Positions 11,995-21,628 of a DNA stretch of 64,000 nucleotides are shown here, one piece after another. The position numbers were made by a program, and so were the translations under genes. The notes beneath the pieces are model-generated. The model was not told where the DNA came from and did not search any database. It worked only from the letters and a program-made list of their open reading frames with translations. Each line of letters opens with the position of its first letter. Positions within the stretch are counted from its first letter, which is position 1. This stretch comes from Linnemannia schmuckeri (Eukaryota; Mortierellomycota; Mortierellomycetes; Mortierellales; Mortierellaceae): the NCBI GenBank assembly GCA_029449235.1, contig JANATG010000010.1, positions 2,134,001-2,198,000 on the forward strand, written 5' to 3'.

Positions 11995-14900
11995 ATGAAC
12001 AGCCATCCTCTAGAACAACTGGACGCTCATGACCCTGACAAGAACAGCACCAACACTGACCCGTCTCCTAGGACGCGTGACAAGTTTCTCGTCTCCTTGG
12101 CAGACCCAACTCCGTGGCTAAGGTCAAGGCCAAATCCTCGACCAAGTATTGAAGTCCCAGTCTCTCTCGCAGCAGTCAACTCTATCCTCTGGCGATTCTC
12201 AGATCGACAGCCACCTGGACAAATTTCCGCCACTAGCGCCAACTGTGGATGAGCTCCGCACGGACATCTTTCCGGAGAATGTCGCCAAACCCATTGTCAG
12301 GACTGAGCTACCTTGCCTTCAAGACAGAATCGAGAGGACCGGCCAATTGCTCTACTGTAACATGTTGCTTCTCCAGGAATCACCCTCGCAGTCGTCGACT
12401 GCAGAGGAGCCGACATTCAGCAAAACTGAACAGAAGTGGCTGGCAGAGATCAAGGAGGATCCAACCACGCAGGACCGTATGCAGTGACTCCTCGCCAGGA
12501 TGGTCGAAGCATTTATCAAGGACGGGAACAAGGACTGACCAAAATTGCCAAGATCGTCGCCCTAGAGCCTGTCTTGCAGAAGGAGCCTTACCGTAAGCTG
12601 TTGTCATCGAATACCCATGACTTTGATCAGGCTCGCATTCTGGACGTCAACCTGCTCCAAGGTTTTGTTCAATTGGTACAATCTGCCTCGTCCGGGTTTC
12701 TCGTTTCTGACGACTCGATCAAGGTGCTCAGTCTTCTCAGGACCCACTTGGAAGAAACGCACCAACAATTGCCTGAGCATTTTTACCATCTTGCACTGGC
12801 TGCTTCCAGGATGCTTGATGTCATGGCTGACCACAAGGTGCAGGATCTGGACCGAGTTTTGGAGCACGAGTCATTGTCAGCACTTTTTTCAGGATTGAAG
12901 GATAGCTCTGACCCTTACCTAATATATCAGGCATGCTACGCGTATCAAGCGCTGCAGTATGTGCCTGACGACGAGACTGCTCTTCAGACGGTGTGGCGAC
13001 ATTCGTCCGGTGTTGTGGATGGTCTGGTCAAAGTCTCGAGTGTCATCAAGTTGGGTTTGGGCTCGGTACTTGAAGGACTGGAGAAGATACAGGAGGTGGT
13101 TGTCAGCGCGATCGGGACCGCCGGCACTGTTTATGAGGGTGTGATCACGTTGCGCGAGAGTGAACAAGGAGTCCTGGAGAGCTTGAAGGAAGGACTTGGG
13201 CCTGGAGATAAGAAACCATGGTATCCTGCCATCCGTGCCGCACATGCTTTTTTTCAAGACTATCAGTTAAAGGCCTTGAAGCAGCTGATCTTTGGAGCGC
13301 CCTGTCGTCGCGATCCGTTGTTTCAGTAGGGAATTTGCCAGCTGCTGGGCAAGATCGCAGTCGACCATATATGGACTGTCACTACCCACCAACAAGCCAT
13401 TAACCTACTTGCTCATCTCTATAATGAGGATTAGGACTGGGGCCGCGACAGGGGTGTCAAGACATGGATGGTGACCATTATCAACAAGATGGAAGCGACC
13501 TCCGACGAAGCCGTCAACAAACACGCCATTGACTTGCTGCAGGGACTTGACTCGGACAACGCTCTCAGGCCCCAGCCCTCTTATCCATTGAGATCCCTCC
13601 TCTCCATCCCAGACTCCTCTCCTTTGCTTGCCAAGGTCCAGAAAATTCCTTACATAGAGTACGAACTATACAAGCTCCGAGTGCAGCGACTCCAGGATTC
13701 CAGCCTATCCATATACATCCCTCCTATGGCCAAGGTCAACCTTCAAACCAGTGATAAAACGTCTTCCCACTCATAGAGAAGGTACAGGAGTTTCTGGCGA
13801 GCGATCGGCAGGTCATGTTGATCTTAGGCAACTCTGGAGCTGGTAAATCGACTTTTAACAATCATCTCGAGCACCGACTTTGGACGGAGTACAAGCGCGG
13901 CGGCCCCATCCCTCTCTTCATCAACCTCCCAGCTCTCGAAAGTCCGGCCAAGGACCTGATGGGTAAGCAACTCAAGGAACACAACTTTTCAGAGGCACAG
14001 ATACAGGAGCTGAAGGAGTATCGGCAGTTCATTGTCATCTGTGACGGATATGACGAGAGCCAACTCACCGTCAACATCCACAACTCCAACAGTCTCAACA
14101 CCTCAGGACAGTGGGATATCAAGTTAGTCATCAGCTGCAAGAGCCAGTACCTTTGCCAGGACTACCGCGACCGATTTTTTCCCCATGGAGGTAGTCATTA
14201 CAACCGCCCTGGCATCGATCTCTTCCAAGAAGCCGTCATCACCCCCTTTTCGGCAGAGCAGATCCGGGACTACGTCGAGCAATATGTTCCCTTAGAGCCA
14301 AGGACCTGGCGCACAGAGGACTATATGGACAAGCTGACGACCATCCCGAATCTCATGGACCTGGTCAAGAACCTTTTCCTGCTTTCACTTGCATTGGAGG
14401 CACTCCCCGCTGCCATTAAGGATAAGCAGGATCTGTCAGCGATCAAGATCTCCCGAGTTCAACTCTACGACACATTTGTGGAGCACTGGAGCGATGCCAA
14501 CAAACGGCGGCATCAGAACAGTACCTTGACGATAGAAGACCGTGCCGCCTTCGACGACCTTGTGGATGCGGAGTTTGTTTCGATAAGCATTGGCTACTCT
14601 ACAAGGCAGGCACGAGCGATCTTTGAGCAGCAGGGTGGAAACCCAATCGTTCAGTATGTTCACTACACGAACAAGAACACGTGGAGAGCCCAGCTCTTTG
14701 GACAGGACCCAGATGTGCGACTACTTCGCGATTCGAGCCCTTTGGCTCGTACCGGCAAATTATATCAATTCCTTCACCGGTCCATGTTGGAATACTTCTA
14801 CTCGCGTGCCGTCTTTGCTCCCATCAGCCATAGCGGTAACAGTGAATCCGCCCTTCAAACGATTCCTCTTTTGTCTAGTGATCAATTAGTCGGTACCGAC

Positions 14901-16871
14901 AGCCCATTGTTCCAGTGAAATCTCCTTTCAGAGCCATCGATGATCCAGTTCCTGAGTGATCGCGTGAAGGAGAGTGCCTGGTTCAAGCAGCATCTTTTGG
15001 CAGTCGTCGAGTTGTCCAAGTCGGGCTCACAGGCGAGCCAGACTGCGGCTAACGCCATTACGATCCTAGTCCAAGCTGGCGTTGTATTCAATAGAGCCTA
15101 TCTTCGAGGCATTCGCATGCCAGGAGCGGATCTTACTGGAGGACAGTTCGACTCGGCGCAACTACAAGATTCCGACTTGACGTGTGTCAACTTCACCAAG
15201 GCATGGATTCGAGAAGTAGATTTCAGCCGGACCTGTATGGATGGAACTCGGTTTGGGAGCTACCGTACTTTGAGGAACAGGAACAGATCTCATCATGCGC
15301 CTTTTCACCGGACGGCAAGTCTCTCGCGGTAGGTCTGGAAGGCGGCAACATCAATATCTACGACACTGCAACCTGGACAAGGGCTCGGGTATTTGATGGT
15401 CATGAATCTCGCGTTGTAAGTCTTGCCTACTCACCGAACAGTCATCAACTCCTTTCTGAAGGTAGAGACCTGACAGCGCGCTTATGGAACTGTGAGACTG
15501 GATTGGCCGATTTCGTTTTGGAGGGACACTCAGACGAGATGAATGCGGTGGCGTTCTCACCAACAGGCCGGCAGGTCGCATCGGCCAGTTCTGACAAGTC
15601 AGTGCGACTCTAGGACCCCCAGACTGGCGCCACCGTCCTTGTCTTGACCGGATATACCGATAACATTGGCGTAGTTGTTTATGCGCCAGACGAGTCCACC
15701 ATTGCCCTCTTGACCTGAGATAGAACGATCGGAATATACGACGCAGTTACTGGTAGCCCGATCGCGCTACGCTCACCAGGCTATAAAAAGCACTATACGC
15801 GCCTTGCATATTCACCTGATGGCCGGCAACTCGCTACAGGGAGTTCTGACGGGGAACTGCAGTTGTGGGAGATAACAGCAACCACTTTGGCGTCCAGACG
15901 AAAATGGAAGGCGCAATCGTTCTATATTTTCTTTATCCCGCCGATCAGTTCGTCACCTTCTGTGTTGCCATTTCTCCTGACGGTCGTCAGTTAGCTGTTG
16001 GCGGCTTGTTTGGAGATCTTTCACTTATGGCGCCGATTCAGTCGCTCCTGTTTTTGTCCGCGCGCACGAGACGGGCGTGTGTACTGTAGCCTTTTTGCCA
16101 TGCGGACATTGGCTTGCTTCCAGTGGTAGTGACTGGACGGTACGACTTTGGGACACTCGTTCGGGAGAGGTTAGTCATGTCCTGAGTGGCCACGCACGAG
16201 AGGTAGAAAGTGTTGCTTTTTCTCCGGATGGACTATGGATTGCTTCGACGAGTGCGGGTGAAGAGATCCGTCTTTGGGAGGTGAGCACTGGGGATCTCAA
16301 GGCTGTTGCGGGTATCGATGGCTCACGCGTGGGCAACAAGGTGGGATACTCGCCAGGTACTCTCTTCCTTGTTTCCAGTCACGGAGATGGGAACATCCGA
16401 CTATAGAACGATGACCAACAGCTTCAGGGTTTCCGACATATCTTGGAGCAAGAACATGCAATCAGCCAGTTTGAGTTTTCATCCTGTGGACGATGGTTGG
16501 CGACAGTTCATGAAACCACAGTTCGTCTTTGGAAATTGCCATTGTTGGACCAAAGGGCGCTACCATTACAGGGTAGGGATTGTGTGTCAGTCATTCAGGG
16601 ATTCTCTAGAAAAGTCAATGATCTTGTTCAGAGGCCTAACAGGTTGGAGTTCGCGACGGCTTGCCAGGATGGATCGCTTCGTGTATGGCAGGTTATGGAT
16701 GTGGAGGGATCAGGAAGCGTGTCTGTTCAGTTGAAGTGGTCCTCTGAACCTTCTATGCTCGCCGCCTCAGGTATCGTGCTTAACGATACTATCGGTCTCA
16801 GTGCCGTCAATCGCAAGTTGCTCGAACAGCACGGCGCTACTGGATCCTCAGCTGACTGGAACGCTCACTAG
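11995..16871 (+). pseudogene. STAND/NLR-like ghost, copy B (nearly full length: helical repeats - NACHT - pentapeptide - WD40)
   Basis: Order along the gene: N-terminal region from ATG 11995 (MNSHPLEQLDAHDPDKNST) with a shift near 12146; helical repeats 12500-13730; NACHT NTPase 13815-14900 with Walker A GNSGAGKST (13827-13853) and Walker B FIVICDGYDE (about 14027-14056); pentapeptide stretch RGIRMPGADLTGGQFDSAQL (about 15104-15165); and WD40 blades 15280-16780 (SVAFSPDGLWIASTSAGEEI, DGSLRVWQV), ending at 16871. At least ten lesions break it. They include stops at 12485, 13327, 14916, 15611, 15716 and 16404, and frame changes near 12146, 12530, 13760 and 15262. Five of the stops sit where WD40 or helical-repeat context suggests Trp. 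The NACHT frame alone is still open for 367 codons. In intact relatives the WD40 end senses a ligand and NACHT drives oligomerisation (family knowledge). No intact effector domain is visible. Confidence 0.85.
12682..13086 (+). repeat. 405-bp near-identical block shared with copy A
   Basis: Partner of 3379-3783 in inverted orientation, with two mismatches by eye. It lies in the helical-repeat part of copy B. Downstream of GGACTGGAGAAG at 13075-13086 the two copies diverge at once. Confidence 0.9.
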
Positions 16872-16976
16872 CTGCAACTTTTAGCTGCTTCGCTAACGTC
16901 GTTCTTCTAATCGAACAACACTTTTTAACGCACTTTTGTCTGTAGTAGTTTTTTTTATCCGTGCAAATTACATGTT

Positions 16977-17240
16977 TTATTGCTTTGAGTAAGGAAAAAC
17001 TGAGGTTGAATCAGCTTGCGGTTCCAACGCTTGTGCTCCGAGAAGAGTCTTGTCAACTCGGAGGTGGAGACCAGTTGAAAAAAACCCCTTCCAATAGTGC
17101 TTTCGACTATCGACAACGCGCTTGAGGCATGGTAGAAAGATGTCTCTCCACTCGCGAGACACGTGGGTACATGTCAAGAGAGACTTGGAGTCGAGGTAGA
17201 AGCCGATCTGGTACAGTACCTCCGGAGGAAGTGACTCCAT
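16977..17240 (-). CDS. Stand-alone F-box fragment (87 residues)
   Basis: A minus-strand frame opens with a complete F-box: MESLPPEVLYQIGFYLDSKS, then LLTCTHVSREWRDIFLP. It stops after 87 residues without any LRR or other substrate-binding domain. F-box proteins of this fungus type are normally several hundred residues long, so this is probably the 5' end of a truncated gene. The alternative is a tiny adaptor-like product that could compete for Skp1. The upstream side (17241-17430) is pyrimidine-rich on the sense strand, as in active promoters of this window, so transcription is possible. It faces the end of STAND copy B, 105 nt away. Confidence 0.6.
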   Translation of the reverse strand: MESLPPEVLYQIGFYLDSKSLLTCTHVSREWRDIFLPCLKRVVDSRKHYWKGFFSTGLHLRVDKTLLGAQALEPQADSTSVFPYSKQ

Positions 17241-17582
17241 CGTTTATTGTCGATCTGGGGAGTTGAGCCAAAGCAGCAAGGGAGCGAGTGACAAAGAATC
17301 ATAGGAAAAAGTGCAAAGAATGCACAGGTGGCAAGAGCGTGTGTCTGCGTTCGAGAGAAGGAGTGTGAGTAGAGAGTTAGCGTAAGAGGAATAGGGAGAA
17401 AGTGGATGGGTAAGCAGGAGTGTGATCAAGTTGGGATTGTTAAAGAAAAAACAAAGGAGAAAGAAAAGGCGAACGGACCACGAAAAAATAAACGGTCAAG
17501 AAAAAAACGCGTCCTGAGGTAATAATGACTATGGCACGTGAAAACTGGGCAATGCTGTTTTTTATTAGACTTCGTCTCACTT

Positions 17583-19088
17583 CTAGAACCCCTTTTTGAC
17601 AAGGAGCTGGTTGATACAGGCCAAGATGGTCCACTTGCGGTTCTCGGCCTCTTGGAAGACATGCGAACGAGGCGAATAAAAGACATCATCTGTGACCTCC
17701 TCCTGCTTACGAGGGAGACAGTGCAAGAACTTCCAGTCGGCATTGGCGCCACTCTGTTCGATCAGGTCAGTTGTCAGTTGGTATCCTGCGAACGATGCGA
17801 TACGTTGTTTCTTTTCTTCTTCCTGTCCCATACTGATCCTATTAGATGTTGATAACCCAATGGTTGCATATAAGTAATCATAGGTCAGTTGTTGCTCATA
17901 TTCAAAATCTCTCATATCCAATGTACATAGAAGCAAAGTGAAAAGAGAACGAACCATGTGTCGGTAACGATAATATCGGCGTTACGAAGAGCATCCTTGG
18001 GATCATGATAAACCTCCAAATCTGTGCCATGAACCTGCGCATTCTTTTGCGCCTGCTTCAAGATCTCGGCATTAGGCTCATACCCCTTGGGCGTTGCCAT
18101 GGTGATATGCATCCCGACCTTGGGCAGCTGCAACATCAGCGAGTGCAGGATGTTGTTCCCGTCTCCGACCCAGGCCAAACGAAGGTTCTTAAGGGTTGAC
18201 GTGGGGGAGGTGGTGTGAGGGTCCGAGCCAGAGGGGGTGTAGAGTTCGTGCAGGGTCATCAGGTCTGCAAGGATTTGTGTGGGGTGATACAGGTCTGAGA
18301 GAGCGTTGATGATCGGCACTGTCGAGTACTTTGCCAGCGTCTATTACAGTCAAAGAGAGGGGTGAGAAAAAGAAGGTTAGTTTCTCTGCTCCGTTCAAAT
18401 GATTGGATTTCGGATTGATTAAGGTGACAAGTCACACGCATCATGTCTCGTCTTCCTCCAATCTGTACCTCGATCTCGGAGTGGGCTCCGACGCGGGCCA
18501 TAATACCATCGACCATGCTCGAGACAACCTTGCTCGTATCCAGCAACGACTCGTTCACGCCCAATTGAATATCCTGCGATCCCAAAAACATTGCATGTCC
18601 GCCTACCATTCATTCACCATCGATAAGAAACACAGTTAGTCTATCTGATCAAATCAACAACAATTAGCATCAACAACAGCCATTAAGACCCTAATGGACA
18701 TACCAAGGTAGGCGACCGCGGTCTCAGTAGCAACACGGGTACGAGTTGAGCGCTTAGAAAACATCAAAGCCATAGTCTTTCCAGCCAAAGGCGCACCACT
18801 TGGCTGACCCAAGACTTTTGCCTGATGCTTGAAGAGACAGGCACTTTGGATAATATCCGACAGCTGTTTTGGGGAGAGATCATTATCGGTCAAGAGATGG
18901 GGGACTCCAGAGACGGCGGGGACATCGGCGGTCGAATAGATCTTGTTCTGTTTGCTTGACTGAGGTGAGGTGTGGAAGGATCGGGCGGCCGTAGATGTGA
19001 TTGCTGTTGCTGCTGCAGCTGCTGAAGGAGTGTGAGAGATTGTCTGGGCAGCGACGACGGAAGTGAGGCGGATGGTTGACTTGAGCAT
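17583..19088 (-). CDS. ARG3: Ornithine carbamoyltransferase, mitochondrial
   Basis: Converts ornithine and carbamoyl phosphate to citrulline in arginine biosynthesis. Four exons: 19088-18704, 18602-18469, 18340-17955 and 17838-17583, with consistent phases, giving 386 residues, the usual length including a targeting peptide. The first about 45 residues are an Ala/Ser/Thr/Arg-rich matrix presequence (AARSFHTSPQSSKQNK). Diagnostic motifs are the carbamoyl-phosphate loop FSKRSTRTRVATETA, then GGHAMFLG, NALSDLYHPTQILAD, WVGDGNNILHSLM, ATPKGYEPNAEIL, ISMGQEEEKKQR and the ornithine-binding HCLPRK near the C-terminus. All key residues are present and no break is seen. The product looks functional. 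Fungi may keep this enzyme in mitochondria or cytosol; the presequence argues for mitochondria. Confidence 0.97.
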
Positions 19089-19412
19089 TTTTGTAAGGGT
19101 GGGTGGTATAACTTGATCGTGAGTACGTATGTATATGTAGAAAGGTACAAGAAGTATGCGAGCAAAGGATGCTGAAGAGTAAAGGTGAAGTAGTGAAGTG
19201 AAAAGAAAAGAGAAGAAAAAAAGACGCTCCTTTTATATGTCTCCAGAAAGACCCGTTAGACTCGAAATTGATCAAAAACTCAAATGCAGAGTCACCGCGC
19301 ATCCAAATGACAAAAGCCGTCACAATAATCTTTCGGAACAAAGTCCCTTTTTATGTGCAACATAGACGACTACCACGCACACGACCAAAAGGCGTACCTA
19401 CGAAACCCTACG

Positions 19413-19461
<49 letters not shown>

Positions 19462-19463
19462 GA
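19089..19463. promoter_or_regulatory. OTC upstream region and glutaredoxin 3' end
   Basis: About 320 nt of OTC promoter, pyrimidine-rich on the minus strand just before its ATG (19095-19220), merges with the 3' flank of the glutaredoxin gene, which is dominated by the A48 run at 19413-19460. Confidence 0.6.
19413..19460. repeat. A48 homopolymer
   Basis: Uninterrupted run of 48 A on the plus strand. On the sense strand of the glutaredoxin gene it is T48 and begins 3 nt after the stop codon. It is the longest homopolymer in the window. The length in the assembly may be inexact. Confidence 0.9.
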
Positions 19464-20289
19464 TTACTGGAGCATCTTGACACCAAGCGCGTCAAGGCGA
19501 CTCCGAAGCTCGTGCTTATCCTCAATCGCCTGCAAGTTGTCCCGTCCACCAATCGACTTGCCCGCGAAAAAGATGGACGGGAACGTCGAGTGTCCACGCG
19601 TGATCTTTGTCAAAATTCTCTTGATGTCGTCTCCCTTTGCTATTGTTTTTGATAATTAAGAAAAATTGGTTATGTTATTAGATACAATTGCAACGATGAG
19701 AGGAAATAGCAATTGGAAGAAAAAGTAGCAAAAGGAAGAAAAGGACGTACGTTCGAGGTCGACTTCAAGTAATCCAAAATCGTTGGTATATGTCTTGAGC
19801 AACTTCTTCGCAGCAGCAGAGTACCTATGTTCACATATTCACAAACACGCAGTTGTTTTCCATTAGTAAGAAGATCGCTTTGGACAGCATGCATACGAAA
19901 CTGCCAACAATCATAATCACAACCAACAAGGTAACATACGGGCAGTAGGTTTTGGAAAAGACCATGACACGGTGCTGATCAATTAACCCTTGGATACGAT
20001 GCTCAAGGGCCACAATCGGTGTCTCTGGCACATCCTGGTCTGCATCCACCATCATCGGCTCGCCCTCCCCATCGACCACCGCGTGTCCCGAGTGTCCCTG
20101 CTGCGTTAATGACTTTCCTCCTCCTGCTGAAAGCTCGATATTTCCGTCGGTTCCTGTGCGGTAGAGTGTTGCGGTGTAGAAGACGCAGTAGAATGCCACG
20201 GTGACAAGGACTAAGACCCGAAACCGTCGTGACCGAACGATGGTTGTGATGACATTCTTTGGCTTTGGTTTCGTTGACAGTGCCTCCAT
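19464..20289 (-). CDS. Membrane-anchored glutaredoxin (Grx6/Grx7-like)
   Basis: Glutathione-dependent thiol oxidoreductase of the secretory pathway. Three exons: 20289-19940, 19824-19751 and 19639-19464, phases consistent, 199 residues. A cytosolic basic N-terminus is followed by a signal anchor (about residues 23-44, FRVLVLVTVAFYCVFYTATLY), a disordered acidic linker and the thioredoxin-fold domain. The active site is VMVFSKTYCPYS, split across the first intron inside the Pro codon; the CPYS motif is shared with yeast Grx7. Later motifs are FGLLEVDL, STFPSIFFAGK with the cis-Pro, IGGRDNLQAI and DALGVKMLQ. The type II topology would put the domain in the ER/Golgi lumen, as for yeast Grx6 and Grx7. 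The compartment is inferred from topology. Confidence 0.9.
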
Positions 20290-20439
20290 TCTGTGTTCTT
20301 GTTGTTACTGTTGTTGCTGGTTCTGAGTTGTGTATGAGTGGGTGTTGATGTAGGAGAGTCTTAATGAGTTAAAAAAAAGAAATAAAGATGAGAATTGAGA
20401 AAGGGTGAATAAAGTATAATAAGAGAAAGAAAAAAAAAA

Positions 20440-20471
<32 letters not shown>

Positions 20472-20825
20472 ACGAGAAGCCAAAGAAAGAACAAGAAGAG
20501 GAGTCTTAACTCTGCTTTCCTTCTCGCCCTTCTCTCGGCCCTCTCTCGACCCACAAAAGCCCACTTTTGGCTCACAAGAAACAAGTCGTTTAGTACAGAT
20601 AAACCAAAACACTATTTCATTTCGTTTTCATACACGCTGTAACAATGATGTCCCTATTTTTTGTTTATCCTGTCTCTCTTTCTCCCTGTGTGTCTCTCTC
20701 ACACCGTCGCATCGGCCAAAAAGCAAGACAAGCCAAGGGAGTGGACCCCTTTTTTATTCAATTTCGCTTATTCATGCCCAAAAGTTGCATTCGAAAAAAA
20801 AGAAACTCAGGAAGCAGAAAGAAGT
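20290..20825. promoter_or_regulatory. Glutaredoxin upstream region with an A27 run
   Basis: The gene's sense strand has T27 at 20456-20430, about 141 nt upstream of the ATG, inside a longer T/C-rich zone. From 20640 to 20825 the plus strand has CT-rich then A-rich sequence that adjoins the end of the next minus-strand gene. No gene is seen in it. Confidence 0.5.
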
Positions 20826-21398
20826 CTAAGAAGAAGAAGAAGGAAGCGCAACAGTCAAGCAAGCAAGCTCCATCTCCCGATCCTCCCAATTACTACCCGC
20901 AAAATCCATCGATACCCCTGTCGTCCTTCCATACCCAATCCAACAGTTCCCTTTCCTCCCTCCACCTTGCTTCTCCTCCGGCTCGCCCAACAGCTGCACC
21001 ACCTCGTGGCCCTTCTTCTCCATATCCATCTCCACCAACTCTACTGGCTCTTTGGCAGACGACATTTTGGGAATGACAAAGGATAATGGAAAAGTCTCAA
21101 ATTTATCCGCAGGGCGTCGGTAGAGATGGATAGCAACTAGCGTCAAGAGAGACGAATTCGGTGTCGAGTTCGTGTATGCTGATGGAACCAATGGTTGTGA
21201 GGGTTCATAGTTGAACGAGATCCCAAGACTAGGGTATGAATAATAAACTGCGTCCTTGTACACCTTGATTATTGGTTTTGATACAGTTGTTCCTGTGTTT
21301 GTGTTGTTCTCCTTGTGCTTGTGCTTAGATGCCTCTGCAAGAAGCGCATCCACCTCCGGCGAGCCTGGATGTTGACCGAGTAATGAATGGAGCTCCAT
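20826..21398 (-). CDS. Unknown protein, 190 residues
   Basis: I do not recognise the family. From the ATG at 21398 the product begins MELHSLLGQHPGSPEVDALL, has a Lys/His/Asn-rich linker, then a compact beta-rich part: VYYSYPSLGISFNYEP, LVAIHLYRR, KGHEVVQLLGEPEEK, GNCWIGYGRTTGVSMDF, GSNWEDREMELACLTV. The repeated short-strand pattern with GEP and WEDREM suggests a small soluble domain under selection. An in-frame AG acceptor at 21424-21423 precedes residues EGIQESI, so the true start may lie in an upstream exon. The nearest GT donor that fits in phase, at 21690, lies inside the last CSN1 exon. The gene may therefore start at 21398, start at an ATG inside the CSN1 3' end, or be spliced to CSN1. 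Confidence 0.65.
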   Translation of the reverse strand: MELHSLLGQHPGSPEVDALLAEASKHKHKENNTNTGTTVSKPIIKVYKDAVYYSYPSLGISFNYEPSQPLVPSAYTNSTPNSSLLTLVAIHLYRRPADKFETFPLSFVIPKMSSAKEPVELVEMDMEKKGHEVVQLLGEPEEKQGGGRKGNCWIGYGRTTGVSMDFAGSNWEDREMELACLTVALPSSSS

Positions 21399-21628
21399 GA
21401 TTGATTCTTGAATGCCTTCTAGAACAAAGAAGAGTGATCAGTGCTGCCAAGTTGTCTTCAAGTGGTGTGACATTTTTTTCAGTTTTTATTTTGCTCTTTT
21501 GTGTTTGCTAAATTTCAATTTCAAATAACGCCTGTCTGCAGGTGTGTCTCTCGTCTCCTAATTTGAAGTGTTTGGACAAGTGGACAATTGGACAAGTCCA
21601 GTTGTCTCGGAAGACAGCCAACATTTGC

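Noticed and set aside
11995..16871. Copy B as an intact gene with many small introns over the stops
   Set aside because: Stops replace single codons inside conserved motifs (for example RLW-D), and no GT-AG pairs bracket them without removing essential repeat residues.
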